From Flavobacterium zhairuonense (GTDB lineage Bacteria; Bacteroidota; Bacteroidia; Flavobacteriales; Flavobacteriaceae), in assembly GCF_004352915.1 (NCBI RefSeq), contig NZ_SJSY01000074.1:467894-531893 (forward strand): a stretch of DNA of 64,000 nucleotides, in the 5' to 3' direction. The position numbers and the translations under genes are program-made. The notes below the pieces were generated by a model, which was not told where the DNA came from, did no database searches, and worked only from the letters and a program-made list of their open reading frames with translations. Of the stretch, positions 42,912 to 51,212 are shown one piece after another. Positions within the stretch are counted from its first letter, which is position 1. Each line of letters opens with the position of its first letter.

Positions 42912-44327
42912 TTAGTTTTTAGAAAATTTCGCTTCAAAAGTTTTAAAACGATTATCTAAATCTTTAATTAATTGTTTTTTAATCGATTCGTCCTGAATAA
43001 AACTATAATTGATGCTGTTGTAAACATATTTTTTTATAGTAGCATACGAAACATCCTGATATCTTTTAGCCAATAAAACATATTGCTCCGTCATATTGCT
43101 TCTTAAAATTCCTGCATCGTCTGTACTGATTACAATTGGCACATTGAATTCTTTGTAAAGCGTAAACGGATGTCTATTTTCTTTTACTTTCAAAATAAAT
43201 TCATTGCTAGCCAAATTGATCTCAATCGGGATATTGTTTTTAGACATATATTTCAATAAATCATACGAATTTGCTTCGTAAGCAATATCAACGCCATGAC
43301 CTATTCTGTTTGCTCCTGCAACATAAATCGCATCGTTAATATGCCAGGTCAATTCTTCTGGCTGAACCAAACCTAAAGTCAATTCGCCCGCGTGTAGCGT
43401 GTATTTTACATTCGGAAATTTATCGTGGCAGTATTTAAACATGACCATATGAAGCCAATAATCCTTCATGGAAGTTTGTCCGTGCTCAGGAGAAACGATG
43501 TTTACACCCGCAGTCAATTTGCTTTCGCTTGACGAAATAAATGCGATAACCAGATTTTTGAATAAATCTACCGGTTCCATAAAACGCAATACAAAGTTTT
43601 GATAACGCATCGTGAATTTTTCGTCGTCAATTTTTAAGTCTTTGTGAAGTTTTGTTAAGAAATTAGTATTGAAATCCTCAGCATATTTTTTAGCATCTTT
43701 TTTCTGAAGTGATTTATACAATTCATCCAAAAGTTTTAAAACTGCTTTTTCATCTTTTTGAGAAGATGCCTGACGCAATTTTGAATTAAAATCTGATAAA
43801 TCTGAAACATTCATATCACACGGAATTGTAGATAATTGTGTTTCGATATAACTTACATTTTCGGCAATGGCACGCTTTTTTAATTCGAGCATTCCTTCAG
43901 CAAAATGACCTTGAATAGTTGGTTCGAATTTCATAAACGAATCAAAAAACTGATCGTCAGACGGTACAGATCCATTGTAATCTTTGATCGACCAAGTCTG
44001 CATAATTTGCTGTTCGTAGTAATCTAATTTTCCTTTATTTGCAAGAGAGGAGAAGTTTTCCCAGTTTCCTTTTTCAGGCTTTGTTTTTGAAACCGCCATA
44101 GTTTCCAGATTCAAATAAAAGTCTTCAGCAATAGCTCTTTCTAAAAGTGGTTCTGCATAAACTGATCCTGAAAAATGGTGGTGTAAATCGCCTCCTTTAG
44201 GCATTTGTTGAAAGAAAGCTGTTAAGAGAGCTTCGTTATTTCTGATTTTTTCTAAATAACTCTCAGCCGATTGAGAAAAGCCGATTTGCGTTATAAAAAT
44301 ACAGAAAAGCGTAATTATCCTTGTCAT
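42912..44327 (-). CDS. Secreted adenosine deaminase-family hydrolase (ADGF-like)
   Basis: 471 residues with a signal peptide (IGFSQ, about 19). The deaminase TIM barrel carries the zinc and catalytic motifs in order: PKGGDLHHHFSGSVY (two His), TLHAGE (His and catalytic Glu), RIGHGVDIAYE (His) and VISTDDAGI (two Asp). Its length and an extended N-terminal helical region resemble secreted ADGF/ADA2-type enzymes rather than the cytosolic short form. It probably deaminates extracellular or periplasmic adenosine to inosine. It is a single-gene unit with a -7-like box (TATATTTG, minus strand, 44356-44349). Confidence 0.9.
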   Translation of the reverse strand: MTRIITLFCIFITQIGFSQSAESYLEKIRNNEALLTAFFQQMPKGGDLHHHFSGSVYAEPLLERAIAEDFYLNLETMAVSKTKPEKGNWENFSSLANKGKLDYYEQQIMQTWSIKDYNGSVPSDDQFFDSFMKFEPTIQGHFAEGMLELKKRAIAENVSYIETQLSTIPCDMNVSDLSDFNSKLRQASSQKDEKAVLKLLDELYKSLQKKDAKKYAEDFNTNFLTKLHKDLKIDDEKFTMRYQNFVLRFMEPVDLFKNLVIAFISSSESKLTAGVNIVSPEHGQTSMKDYWLHMVMFKYCHDKFPNVKYTLHAGELTLGLVQPEELTWHINDAIYVAGANRIGHGVDIAYEANSYDLLKYMSKNNIPIEINLASNEFILKVKENRHPFTLYKEFNVPIVISTDDAGILRSNMTEQYVLLAKRYQDVSYATIKKYVYNSINYSFIQDESIKKQLIKDLDNRFKTFEAKFSKN

Positions 44328-44453
44328 ACTCTAAGTTTAAATTACGCGCAAATATACGAGTTTTCGGAGAATTTTGAAAATTTTGTTTTTAAGGGACAAA
44401 GGCTCAAAGGTTCAAAGGGACAAAGTTTTTAAAGAAATAATCAAATAAAAAAA

Positions 44454-44473
44454 GACGCACTGTTGTGCGTCTC
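44454..44473 (-). terminator. Terminator after the GNAT gene
   Basis: AGACGCAC and GTGCGTCT pair perfectly around TGTT; on the minus strand seven T follow. It lies inside a larger inverted cluster of CAAAGG / CCTTTG words (44395-44515). Confidence 0.8.
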
Positions 44474-44517
44474 TATACTAAAACCTCTGAACCTTTGTCA
44501 CTTTGAACCTTTGTAAC

Positions 44518-44802
44518 TCAAGAAAAAAGCACATCATGTATTTCAGGAACCTTATCAAAAACACTTTTTGCAAAAGGACAAAGCGGGATGATTTTCAAAT
44601 TATTAGCTCTTGCATATTCTACAGAAGCCATAACTAATTTTTTACCAACACCTTTTCCGTTAAAATCTGGACTAACTTCTGTATGATCGATAATGAATTT
44701 TGAATCGCCAGCCCAAGTATAAGTCATTTTTCCCGCTTCTTTTCCGTCTTCGATTGCTTCAAAATAGCCTCTTCTTGTATCGTTTATTTGTTGAATTTCC
44801 AT
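44518..44802 (-). CDS. Small GNAT N-acetyltransferase (YjdJ-like)
   Basis: 94 residues, the short GNAT form: INDTRRGYFEAIEDGKEAGKMTYTW, IIDHTEVSPDFNGKGVGKKLVMASVEYARANNLKIIPLCPFA (acetyl-CoA binding V/Q-x-G-x-G/A loop as NGKGVGKKL), then KSVFDKVPE. These proteins are usually annotated as predicted acetyltransferases of unknown substrate. It starts 5 bp after the osmC-family gene and is the last gene of the pirin-OsmC-GNAT operon. Confidence 0.87.
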   Translation of the reverse strand: MEIQQINDTRRGYFEAIEDGKEAGKMTYTWAGDSKFIIDHTEVSPDFNGKGVGKKLVMASVEYARANNLKIIPLCPFAKSVFDKVPEIHDVLFS

Positions 44803-44807
44803 TGTAA

Positions 44808-45203
44808 TTATATTAATGTCGTTTTGATTTCGATTGAATGTGTCAGTGTTTTGTGAATTGGACAGCTGTTTGCAATCGTTTCTAATCTTTGTCTTTGTTC
44901 TTGGTCAACATCGCCAATCACTTCAATTTTTCGCGTAAATGAGGTACAATTTCGCTCTGAATCTCTTTCAAAATCAATCTTGATATTGATTTCCTCGACA
45001 TTCCATTGTTTGCGATTAATGTACATTCGTAAAGTGATCAATGTGCAAGAAGCTAGGGAAGAAGCCAAAAGTTCGGTTGGATTTAAACCTAAATTTTTCC
45101 CTCCTAGTTGTTGCGGTTCATCAGAAATTAAAACATTTCCGCTTGCAGAAGTAATTTCGGTGCGATATAAACGCGTATCTATTTTAGCTGAAATTGTATC
45201 CAT
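44808..45203 (-). CDS. OsmC-family protein
   Basis: 131 residues. Typical motifs are GLNPTELLASSLASCTLITLRMYINRKQW (the first redox Cys in the SLASC block) and RLETIANSCPIHKTL (second Cys). The two cysteines suggest an active thiol peroxidase that reduces organic hydroperoxides. The gene starts 2 bp after the pirin stop, so it is co-transcribed and perhaps belongs to an oxidative-stress unit. Confidence 0.92.
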   Translation of the reverse strand: MDTISAKIDTRLYRTEITSASGNVLISDEPQQLGGKNLGLNPTELLASSLASCTLITLRMYINRKQWNVEEINIKIDFERDSERNCTSFTRKIEVIGDVDQEQRQRLETIANSCPIHKTLTHSIEIKTTLI

Positions 45204-45205
45204 AA

Positions 45206-46087
45206 TTATTTGATTCTTGGTTCAGGTAATGGTACAAATTCGGTTTCTCCTGGAACTTTTGGGAAAGTTTGTTCTGTCCAGTCTTTTTTTGCTTTTTCGA
45301 TTAATTCTTTATCGGAAGAAACGAAGTTCCAAAAGATAAAATGTTCTTCAGGAAATGGCTGTCCGCCGAAGATATAAACAGTTGAGTTTTCAGAAATTTC
45401 AAACTCACAAAGAGAAGCTTCGGTTGTAATTAAAATTTGTCTTGGATCGTAAGTATGTTCGCCATTTTTGATGCTTCCGTCTAAAATATATAAACCGCTT
45501 TCGCCAAATAAATGATGTCCAATATTGATTTTCTTAGCCTCTTTACTTTTAATTTCGATAAAATATAAAGGACTATAAACCGGAACTGGAGATTTTTTGC
45601 CAAAAGCTTCGCCGGCAATTAATTTGTATGAAACTCCGTCTTCTTCCCAAGCCGGAATATCATCTGCTTCAACGTGTGTGAAATTCGGGTCCATTTGTTC
45701 CAATTCCTTCGGAAGCGCTACCCAAATCTGCAATCCGTGAAGCATTTTGTCTGAATGTCTTAAATATTCTGGCGTTCTTTCAGAGTGAACGATTCCTTTT
45801 CCAGCCGTCATCCAGTTTACAGCACCAGGTTTTATTTCTAATTCTGTTCCCAAACTATCGCGGTGCATAATGCTTCCCTCAAACAAAAAAGTCAATGTTG
45901 AAAGTCCGATATGCGGATGCGGAGGAACATCCATATTTTCATGATCACTTAAATGTGCAGGTCCCATATGATCGACAAAAACAAATGGTCCGACAGCTCT
46001 TTTTTCACGGAAAGGCAATAAACGACCTACCATAAAATTGCCAATATTGGCAGCACGTTCTTCGATAATTAAACTGATATTTGACAT
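45206..46087 (-). CDS. Pirin family protein (YhhW-like)
   Basis: 293 residues with two cupin halves. The N-terminal pirin signature is present: GPFVFVDHMGPAHLSDHENMDVPPHPHIGLSTLTFLFEGSIMHRDSLG, with the metal-binding His-x-His, His and Glu region, then VNWMTAGKGIVHSERTPE. The C-terminal half includes NGEHTYDPRQILI and IFGGQPFPEEHFIFWNFVSSDKELIEKAKKDW. Some pirins are quercetin dioxygenases. It heads the operon with osmC and GNAT. A -7-like TAACTTTG box lies on the minus strand at 46120-46113. Confidence 0.93.
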   Translation of the reverse strand: MSNISLIIEERAANIGNFMVGRLLPFREKRAVGPFVFVDHMGPAHLSDHENMDVPPHPHIGLSTLTFLFEGSIMHRDSLGTELEIKPGAVNWMTAGKGIVHSERTPEYLRHSDKMLHGLQIWVALPKELEQMDPNFTHVEADDIPAWEEDGVSYKLIAGEAFGKKSPVPVYSPLYFIEIKSKEAKKINIGHHLFGESGLYILDGSIKNGEHTYDPRQILITTEASLCEFEISENSTVYIFGGQPFPEEHFIFWNFVSSDKELIEKAKKDWTEQTFPKVPGETEFVPLPEPRIK

Positions 46088-46246
46088 TTGGTATTTTGAT
46101 TTGATTTGAAAACAAAGTTACAGTTGTAATAGAAAGCTGTAACTTAATTTAGATTAAGAAAAATTGTTTTTGTTTTTTTTGAATTATAAAAATAAGGAAA
46201 AACGTTGGTTAAGTTTTTAGTTGATGATTAAATTTAGTTTCAAAAA

Positions 46247-46388
46247 GTCCCAGAGGGACGAAATATTTGTAGAAAAAAGGTTGCCACAACAACAAAACCC
46301 TAGCGGGGTGAAATAAATATGTCGCTCCGCTGGAGCTTTTTTGTGGAATACGATAATATTATCTATAAATATTCTGCTCCGCTGGAGC
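46247..46388. repeat. Second array of four short palindromes
   Basis: GTCCC-AGA-GGGAC (46247), ACCC-TAGCG-GGGT (46297), GCTCC-GCT-GGAGC (46324) and GCTCC-GCT-GGAGC (46376), with flanks AATATTTGTAG and CTATAAATAT. The same four-element style is present at 24543-24709. The gap 46088-46402 holds nothing else that looks like a gene. Confidence 0.75.
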
Positions 46389-46402
46389 ATTAAAATAGGA
46401 CA

Positions 46403-47503
46403 TTATTCAATTAGGTCGAAACTTAGGGATTCACTTTCAGTTCCATTAATAATAATAGACAATTGATGAATTCCAGTATGAAAAACTCTCGTTGTAATTA
46501 ACTTAAAAGACTGATTTCTTTCAATCTTAGTTAATTGATTTGGATGATAAATCTTCTCGCTTATTTTAAAGACTTTTTTAGCCAAATGTCCTTTTGCTTT
46601 TTTGTAATGAACAGCATATTCCAAACGAATGGTTTTTGGTTCTTCATTTTTATTGTTTAAATGAAATTGAAATTGCAGGTAATCGCCAATTTTTACTTTC
46701 GGGGTTTTAATTTCAAAAGACGAAAGTTCAATATTGGTGCTTTCTAAACCATAATGACTCAAGATTTCAGGATGACCTTGTTTTAGTAAAGTTCGGCTTC
46801 CGTGTTTTATGATTCCGTCGGTTTCTTTGCTATGGCCTTTCCATTTCGAGGCTATTTCAAGAACAATCTGCGGATTATCTTTTGCAATATCATTTAAATT
46901 ATTGGCAACGCTTCTGCGGACATATTCTGAAGGATCATTTTTTAGATTTTCCAAAATTGGAAGAATAGAAGTAGGGTCTTTTTTCAAGAACGGAATCGCC
47001 ATTGCCCACGGTAATCTCGGACGCGAACCTTCGCTCGCCAAACGGCGTACGTGGTGATTTTCATGAAGCGACCATTTGATCATTTCATCAATCATTTTTT
47101 CTTTATATTTTAAAATAAAAGGACGAACGGCAAATTCACAGCTTATAAATTGTGTTATGGAAACAAAGGCTTTCGTCGAAGTTTCAAAATTGTCTAAGCC
47201 ATATATTTCGATATAATCGGCAAAGAAAATAAACGCTAGATTTCCATCAGTAAAACTGTTTTTCTTTAAGTTTTCGATGATTTTGTCAATTAAAGAAGTT
47301 GCTTCTACGAAATTTTGAGGCATAAATTGATGCAAAACAACTGTTGTATGCTTCATTCTGTCTTTCCATTCTTTATTTGCAAAATCACCTTCGTAAATCG
47401 CATCAATGAATTTCTTTTTATTGAATGAAGGATGCACTTCGGCCACAGCCTGACCAAATTTTTCGTAAAAAGAAACAGAGTAAATATCTTTAATTAATCC
47501 CAT
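46403..47503 (-). CDS. AlkD-like DNA alkylation repair / HEAT-repeat protein
   Basis: 366 residues. The first 230 residues are HEAT-like helical pairs with the AlkD-type blocks HENHHVRRLASEGSRPRLPWA, LKKDPTSILPILENLKNDPSEYVRRSVANNLNDIAKDNPQIVLEIASKWKG and IKHGSRTLLKQGHPEIL. The last 110 residues are a beta-sandwich-like addition (SFEIKTPKVKIGDYLQFQFHLNN...). AlkD relatives excise bulky or charged alkylpurines, but several paralogues of this longer form lack proven glycosylase activity. It is a single gene with a TACCTTTG -7 box (minus strand, 47533-47526). Confidence 0.87.
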   Translation of the reverse strand: MGLIKDIYSVSFYEKFGQAVAEVHPSFNKKKFIDAIYEGDFANKEWKDRMKHTTVVLHQFMPQNFVEATSLIDKIIENLKKNSFTDGNLAFIFFADYIEIYGLDNFETSTKAFVSITQFISCEFAVRPFILKYKEKMIDEMIKWSLHENHHVRRLASEGSRPRLPWAMAIPFLKKDPTSILPILENLKNDPSEYVRRSVANNLNDIAKDNPQIVLEIASKWKGHSKETDGIIKHGSRTLLKQGHPEILSHYGLESTNIELSSFEIKTPKVKIGDYLQFQFHLNNKNEEPKTIRLEYAVHYKKAKGHLAKKVFKISEKIYHPNQLTKIERNQSFKLITTRVFHTGIHQLSIIINGTESESLSFDLIE

Positions 47504-47708
47504 AATTTTTTGCTTGATTGAACCTCAAAGGTATTTAATTGAACGCTTATTATGGGAGTAAGTTTTGTTAAGAATTGTAACTTTATTTTTCTGAATATTT
47601 TAATAGTTAAAAAAGAGATATTTAATACTTTATATAACTTTTCGTGTTATTGGAATTTTTAAATCCATAAAATATATCCTAATTTAGCATATTATTAAAA
47701 ATAGAAAA

Positions 47709-48566
47709 ATGATAAGTGAAGCGCAATTTCAAGCAGAATTACAACTTTTGATTACAAATGCCATTAGAGAAGATGTTGGCCCTGGTGATTATAGCTCGTT
47801 GGCATGCATTCCTGATACAGCACACGGTCAGGCCAAGTTATTGGTAAAAGATCAAGGGATAATTGCTGGCGTTGAATTGGCTAAAATGATATTTGAACAT
47901 GTAGATCCAAAACTAAAAGTGAAAACTTATATAGAAGACGGAACTCATGTGGAGTATGGTGAAGTTGTTTTTGAAGTTTCAGGAAGCTCGCAGTCTATTT
48001 TAAAAGCTGAAAGAGTGGTCTTGAATACGATGCAACGTATGTCGGCAATTGCAACAAAAACCAGTCATTTAATGCAACTTTTGGAAGGAACTGGCGCAAA
48101 GATTTTAGATACCCGCAAAACAACTCCAAATTTTAGAGTCGCTGAAAAATGGGCTGTAAAAATTGGAGGAGGTGAAAATCACCGTTACGCTTTGTACGAT
48201 ATGATTATGCTAAAAGACAATCATATTGATTTTGCTGGGGGCATTACACGCGCGATTTCTAAAACAAAAGAATATTTAAAGGAGAATAATTTGGACTTGA
48301 AAATTATTGTTGAAGCTCGTAATCTAGATGAAATTAGAGAGATTTTATTGAGTGATGGTGTTCACAGAATCCTGATTGATAACTTTAATTATGAAGATAC
48401 CAAAACCGCTGTTGAATTAATTGGCAAAAAATGCCAAACAGAATCTTCAGGAAACATTAATGAAAAAACAATCCGTGAGTATGGTCTTTGCGGTGTGAAT
48501 TATATATCGTCTGGAGCTTTGACGCATTCAGTTTACAATATGGATTTGAGCTTGAAAGCTTTTTAA
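47709..48566 (+). CDS. nadC: Nicotinate-nucleotide pyrophosphorylase (carboxylating)
   Basis: 285 residues, full length. It shows EDVGPGDYSSLACIPD, GVELAKMIF, ERVVLNTMQRMSAIATKTSHLM, ILDTRKTTPNFRVAEKWAVKIGGGENHRYALYDMIMLKDNHI, EARNLDEI, ILIDNF and YISSGALTHSV. It converts quinolinate and PRPP to nicotinate mononucleotide in de novo NAD synthesis. The yihY gene follows 91 bp downstream. Confidence 0.97.
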   Translation: MISEAQFQAELQLLITNAIREDVGPGDYSSLACIPDTAHGQAKLLVKDQGIIAGVELAKMIFEHVDPKLKVKTYIEDGTHVEYGEVVFEVSGSSQSILKAERVVLNTMQRMSAIATKTSHLMQLLEGTGAKILDTRKTTPNFRVAEKWAVKIGGGENHRYALYDMIMLKDNHIDFAGGITRAISKTKEYLKENNLDLKIIVEARNLDEIREILLSDGVHRILIDNFNYEDTKTAVELIGKKCQTESSGNINEKTIREYGLCGVNYISSGALTHSVYNMDLSLKAF

Positions 48567-48657
48567 AGAAGTTTTGAGTTGTAAGTTTTGAGTTAATTTT
48601 TTTGAATCTAAACTCTCCCGATAGTTATCGGGACTAAAATCTAAAATCAAAGTAAAT

Positions 48658-49581
48658 ATGTCGCAAGAGATAGAAGCTCGGATTGAGAAACTACCTGTTA
48701 TACGCAATCTGGCACGACTTTTTAAAAGAATAAAATTCCCTTGGTTAGAGGGATTTTCTTTGTATGATTTGCTCGAAATGTATACCATCGGTATTATCGA
48801 TGGGGCATTTTCGTATCATGCAAGTGCGGTTTCTTTTAGCTTTTTTATGGCTTTATTCCCTTTTGCGCTGTTTATTTTGAACTTGATTCCGTTTATTCCA
48901 ATTGATAATTTTCAGGATGATTTTCTTCAGTTTGTGCAACAGAGCGTTCCTCCTAACACATTCGACGCTATAAGTAAAATTATCAGCGATATTTTAAATA
49001 ATAGTCATTCAGGCTTATTATCAACGGGTTTTTTCCTGTCAATATTTTTAATGGCAAATGGTATTAATGGTATTTTAAGCGGTTTTGAATCTTCAAAACA
49101 TGTTTTTGACAAACGTGGATTTTTGCATCAATATTTAGTTGCGTTGGCTATTTCACTTGTGATGACTGTTATTTTGTTTGTTACTGTCGCAACAATTGTC
49201 GTTTTTGAGGTATTTATTCAAAAAACAATCATTCAAGATGTGCTTAGTGACCGCATTCCATTGATTATTTTAGGGCGATATTTGTTTGTTGTTTTAATGA
49301 TCTTGATAACATCTTCAATATTACTGCGTTATGGTACAAAGCAGTATAATAAAGTGCCCTTTATTAGCATCGGATCTGTTTTTACGACCATCTTAATTGT
49401 TATATCTTCGTTCTTTTTTGGGATTTGGGTTATAAAATTCTCAAAATATAACGAACTTTATGGCTCAATTGGAACATTATTGATTCTAATGTTCTACATT
49501 TGGATAAACTGTATGATTCTGCTTTTAGGATTCGAATTGAATGCTACTATCAGAAAATTAAAACAAAAAAAAAATAAATAG
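48658..49581 (+). CDS. YihY/BrkB-family inner-membrane protein
   Basis: 307 residues with about six membrane helices: a cytosolic N-terminal segment (EARIEKLPVIRNLARLF), AFSYHASAVSFSFFMALFPFALFIL (family signature), FLSIFLMANGINGILSGFE, then helices about 155-180, 200-220, 235-260 and 275-295. BrkB proteins are uncharacterised transporters or envelope proteins. A common 48.6-kb gap repeat (CCCGATAGTTATCGGG) lies in front. Its stop is 1 bp before the DUF2147 start. Confidence 0.9.
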   Translation: MSQEIEARIEKLPVIRNLARLFKRIKFPWLEGFSLYDLLEMYTIGIIDGAFSYHASAVSFSFFMALFPFALFILNLIPFIPIDNFQDDFLQFVQQSVPPNTFDAISKIISDILNNSHSGLLSTGFFLSIFLMANGINGILSGFESSKHVFDKRGFLHQYLVALAISLVMTVILFVTVATIVVFEVFIQKTIIQDVLSDRIPLIILGRYLFVVLMILITSSILLRYGTKQYNKVPFISIGSVFTTILIVISSFFFGIWVIKFSKYNELYGSIGTLLILMFYIWINCMILLLGFELNATIRKLKQKKNK

Positions 49582-49582
49582 T

Positions 49583-50008
49583 ATGAAAAATTGGATGTTA
49601 GCAATTGGTGTTTTTTTCTTTGCAATGAGTGTTCAGGCTCAAAGTGTTATTGGAAAATGGAAAACAATTGATGATGAAACTGGAGAAGCAAAATCAATCG
49701 TAGAGGTTTACGAAAAATCAGGTAAAATTTATGGTAAAGTAGTAGAAATACTTCGTGAAAATCATAAAAAAGATGTTTGCAACAAATGTGATGGAGCTGA
49801 AAAAAACAAACCGATTTTAGGAATGGTGATTATTAATGGTCTTAAAAAAGACGGAAATGAATATAACGACGGAACAATTTTAGACCCAACAAACGGTAAA
49901 AAATACAAATGCTATATCACATTAGAATCTGCTGACAAATTAAAACTTCGCGGTTATGTTGGAATTTCATTAATGGGAAGAACGCAATATTGGACACGTG
50001 TGAAATAA
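49583..50008 (+). CDS. DUF2147-family secreted protein
   Basis: 141 residues with a signal peptide (SVQAQ, about 20). The DUF2147 domain follows: SVIGKWKTIDDETGEAKSIVEVYEKSGKIYGKVVEILRE, a CNKCDGAEKNKPILGMVII cysteine pair, GTILDPTNGKKYKCYITLES and KLRGYVGISLMGRTQYWTRV. It is a small beta-barrel-like periplasmic protein of unknown function. It is nearly overlapping with yihY and 14 bp before the beta-lactamase gene, so all three are probably on one mRNA. Confidence 0.92.
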   Translation: MKNWMLAIGVFFFAMSVQAQSVIGKWKTIDDETGEAKSIVEVYEKSGKIYGKVVEILRENHKKDVCNKCDGAEKNKPILGMVIINGLKKDGNEYNDGTILDPTNGKKYKCYITLESADKLKLRGYVGISLMGRTQYWTRVK

Positions 50009-50022
50009 TTAATTCAAAATAA

Positions 50023-50769
50023 ATGCGAAAATTAGCTTCGATAGTTTTATTCTTAGTTTTAACAGCAAATAGCGTTGGACAATCTAAGAATTCGCCATTA
50101 CAAATAAGTCATCTTACGGGTGACTTTTATGTTTATAAAACGTTTCATGATTATAACGGAACGATGATTTCTGCTAATGCCATGTATCTTGTGACAGATA
50201 AAGGTGTTGTTCTGTTTGATGCTCCTTGGGATAAAACACAATTTCAGCCATTGTTAGATACAATAAAGGCGAGACATAATAAAGATGTGATAATGCTTTT
50301 TGCAACACACTCGCATGATGATCGTGCGGGAGGTTTTGATTTTTTTAGAAAAAAAGGAATCAAAACTTATTCAATTAAACTGACTGACGATATTCTGAAA
50401 AAGAAAAATGAACCTAGAGCTGAATTCATAATTCCGAATGACAAAACTTTTAAAGTTGGCCAGCATACTTTTGAGGTTTATTACCCAGGAAAAGGACATG
50501 CACCAGACAATATTGTGGTTTGGTTTGATAAAGAAAAAGTACTTTATGGAGGCTGTTTTGTAAAAAGTGCCGATGCTGAGAATCTTGGTTATTTAGGTGA
50601 TGCTGATGTGAAAGAATGGAAGAAATCAATTGAAAAAGTGAAGTTAAAGTTTAAGGGGCCAAAGTATATTGTTCCAGGCCATGAAGATTGGAAAAATACT
50701 GAATCTTTAAATCACACTTTGAAGCTGGTTGATGAGTATTTGGCTCAAAAATCAAATGTGAAAGAATAA
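50023..50769 (+). CDS. bla: Subclass B1 metallo-beta-lactamase
   Basis: 248 residues with a signal peptide (ending about 20, SVGQ). All B1 zinc ligands are present: His96 and His98 plus Asp100 in HSHDD, His159 in GKGHAPDNIVVW, Cys178 in YGGCFVKS, and His220 in VPGHEDW. The Lys after Cys178 is the substrate carboxylate-binding Lys of B1 enzymes. It should hydrolyse penicillins, cephalosporins and carbapenems in the periplasm, as do intrinsic enzymes of other Flavobacterium and Chryseobacterium. It lies in a housekeeping block with no mobile element nearby, so it is probably chromosomal and intrinsic. The exact variant cannot be named without a search. Confidence 0.93.
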   Translation: MRKLASIVLFLVLTANSVGQSKNSPLQISHLTGDFYVYKTFHDYNGTMISANAMYLVTDKGVVLFDAPWDKTQFQPLLDTIKARHNKDVIMLFATHSHDDRAGGFDFFRKKGIKTYSIKLTDDILKKKNEPRAEFIIPNDKTFKVGQHTFEVYYPGKGHAPDNIVVWFDKEKVLYGGCFVKSADAENLGYLGDADVKEWKKSIEKVKLKFKGPKYIVPGHEDWKNTESLNHTLKLVDEYLAQKSNVKE

Positions 50770-50787
50770 TTTGTAAATTCCAATACT

Positions 50788-51177
50788 ATGAAGCGTTCAT
50801 TGTTTTTTGCAATTGCCGGAGTTGGATCTCTGGGTTTTGGAATTGTTATGTACTTATTTCCGGAATTTATTTCTGCTATTTTTGGAATGAAATCAAGCCC
50901 TGAAACTTCAAGTTTGTATAAAGGTCTGGCAGGGTTAATTATAGGTTCCGGTGTTTTGAATTTTTTAGTAAAAAACGAACACGATTCTGCAGTTTTAAAA
51001 AAGGTTTTAATTGCAAATATGGTTGGTCATTTTTTTGGAATTACGGCTGATATTTGGGGACTTTTAAATGGAGTTTTATCTTTTTCAGGAATTGCCCCTG
51101 TTGAATTGGTGCATTTGTTTGTCGGATTAGGGTCTTTTATTTATTATAGAAAAATTAAAATTGAAAAGAATAATTAG
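50788..51177 (+). CDS. Small four-helix membrane protein
   Basis: 129 residues with four hydrophobic helices (LFFAIAGVGSLGFGIVMYLFP, SLYKGLAGLIIGSGVLNFLV, VLIANMVGHFFGITADIWGLL, LVHLFVGLGSFIYY). It resembles DoxX-like or DUF4345-type small membrane proteins, but no residues settle the family. It is 18 bp after the beta-lactamase gene and 35 bp before priA, on the same strand. A role in the beta-lactamase response is not indicated by the sequence. Confidence 0.7.
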   Translation: MKRSLFFAIAGVGSLGFGIVMYLFPEFISAIFGMKSSPETSSLYKGLAGLIIGSGVLNFLVKNEHDSAVLKKVLIANMVGHFFGITADIWGLLNGVLSFSGIAPVELVHLFVGLGSFIYYRKIKIEKNN

Positions 51178-51212
51178 ATCTTTGTGGTTATTCGAAAATA
51201 TACAAAAAATCA

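Noticed and set aside
50023..50769. Mobile resistance cassette
   Set aside because: No integrase, attC-like site, insertion sequence or composition change surrounds the metallo-beta-lactamase gene; it fits an intrinsic chromosomal gene.
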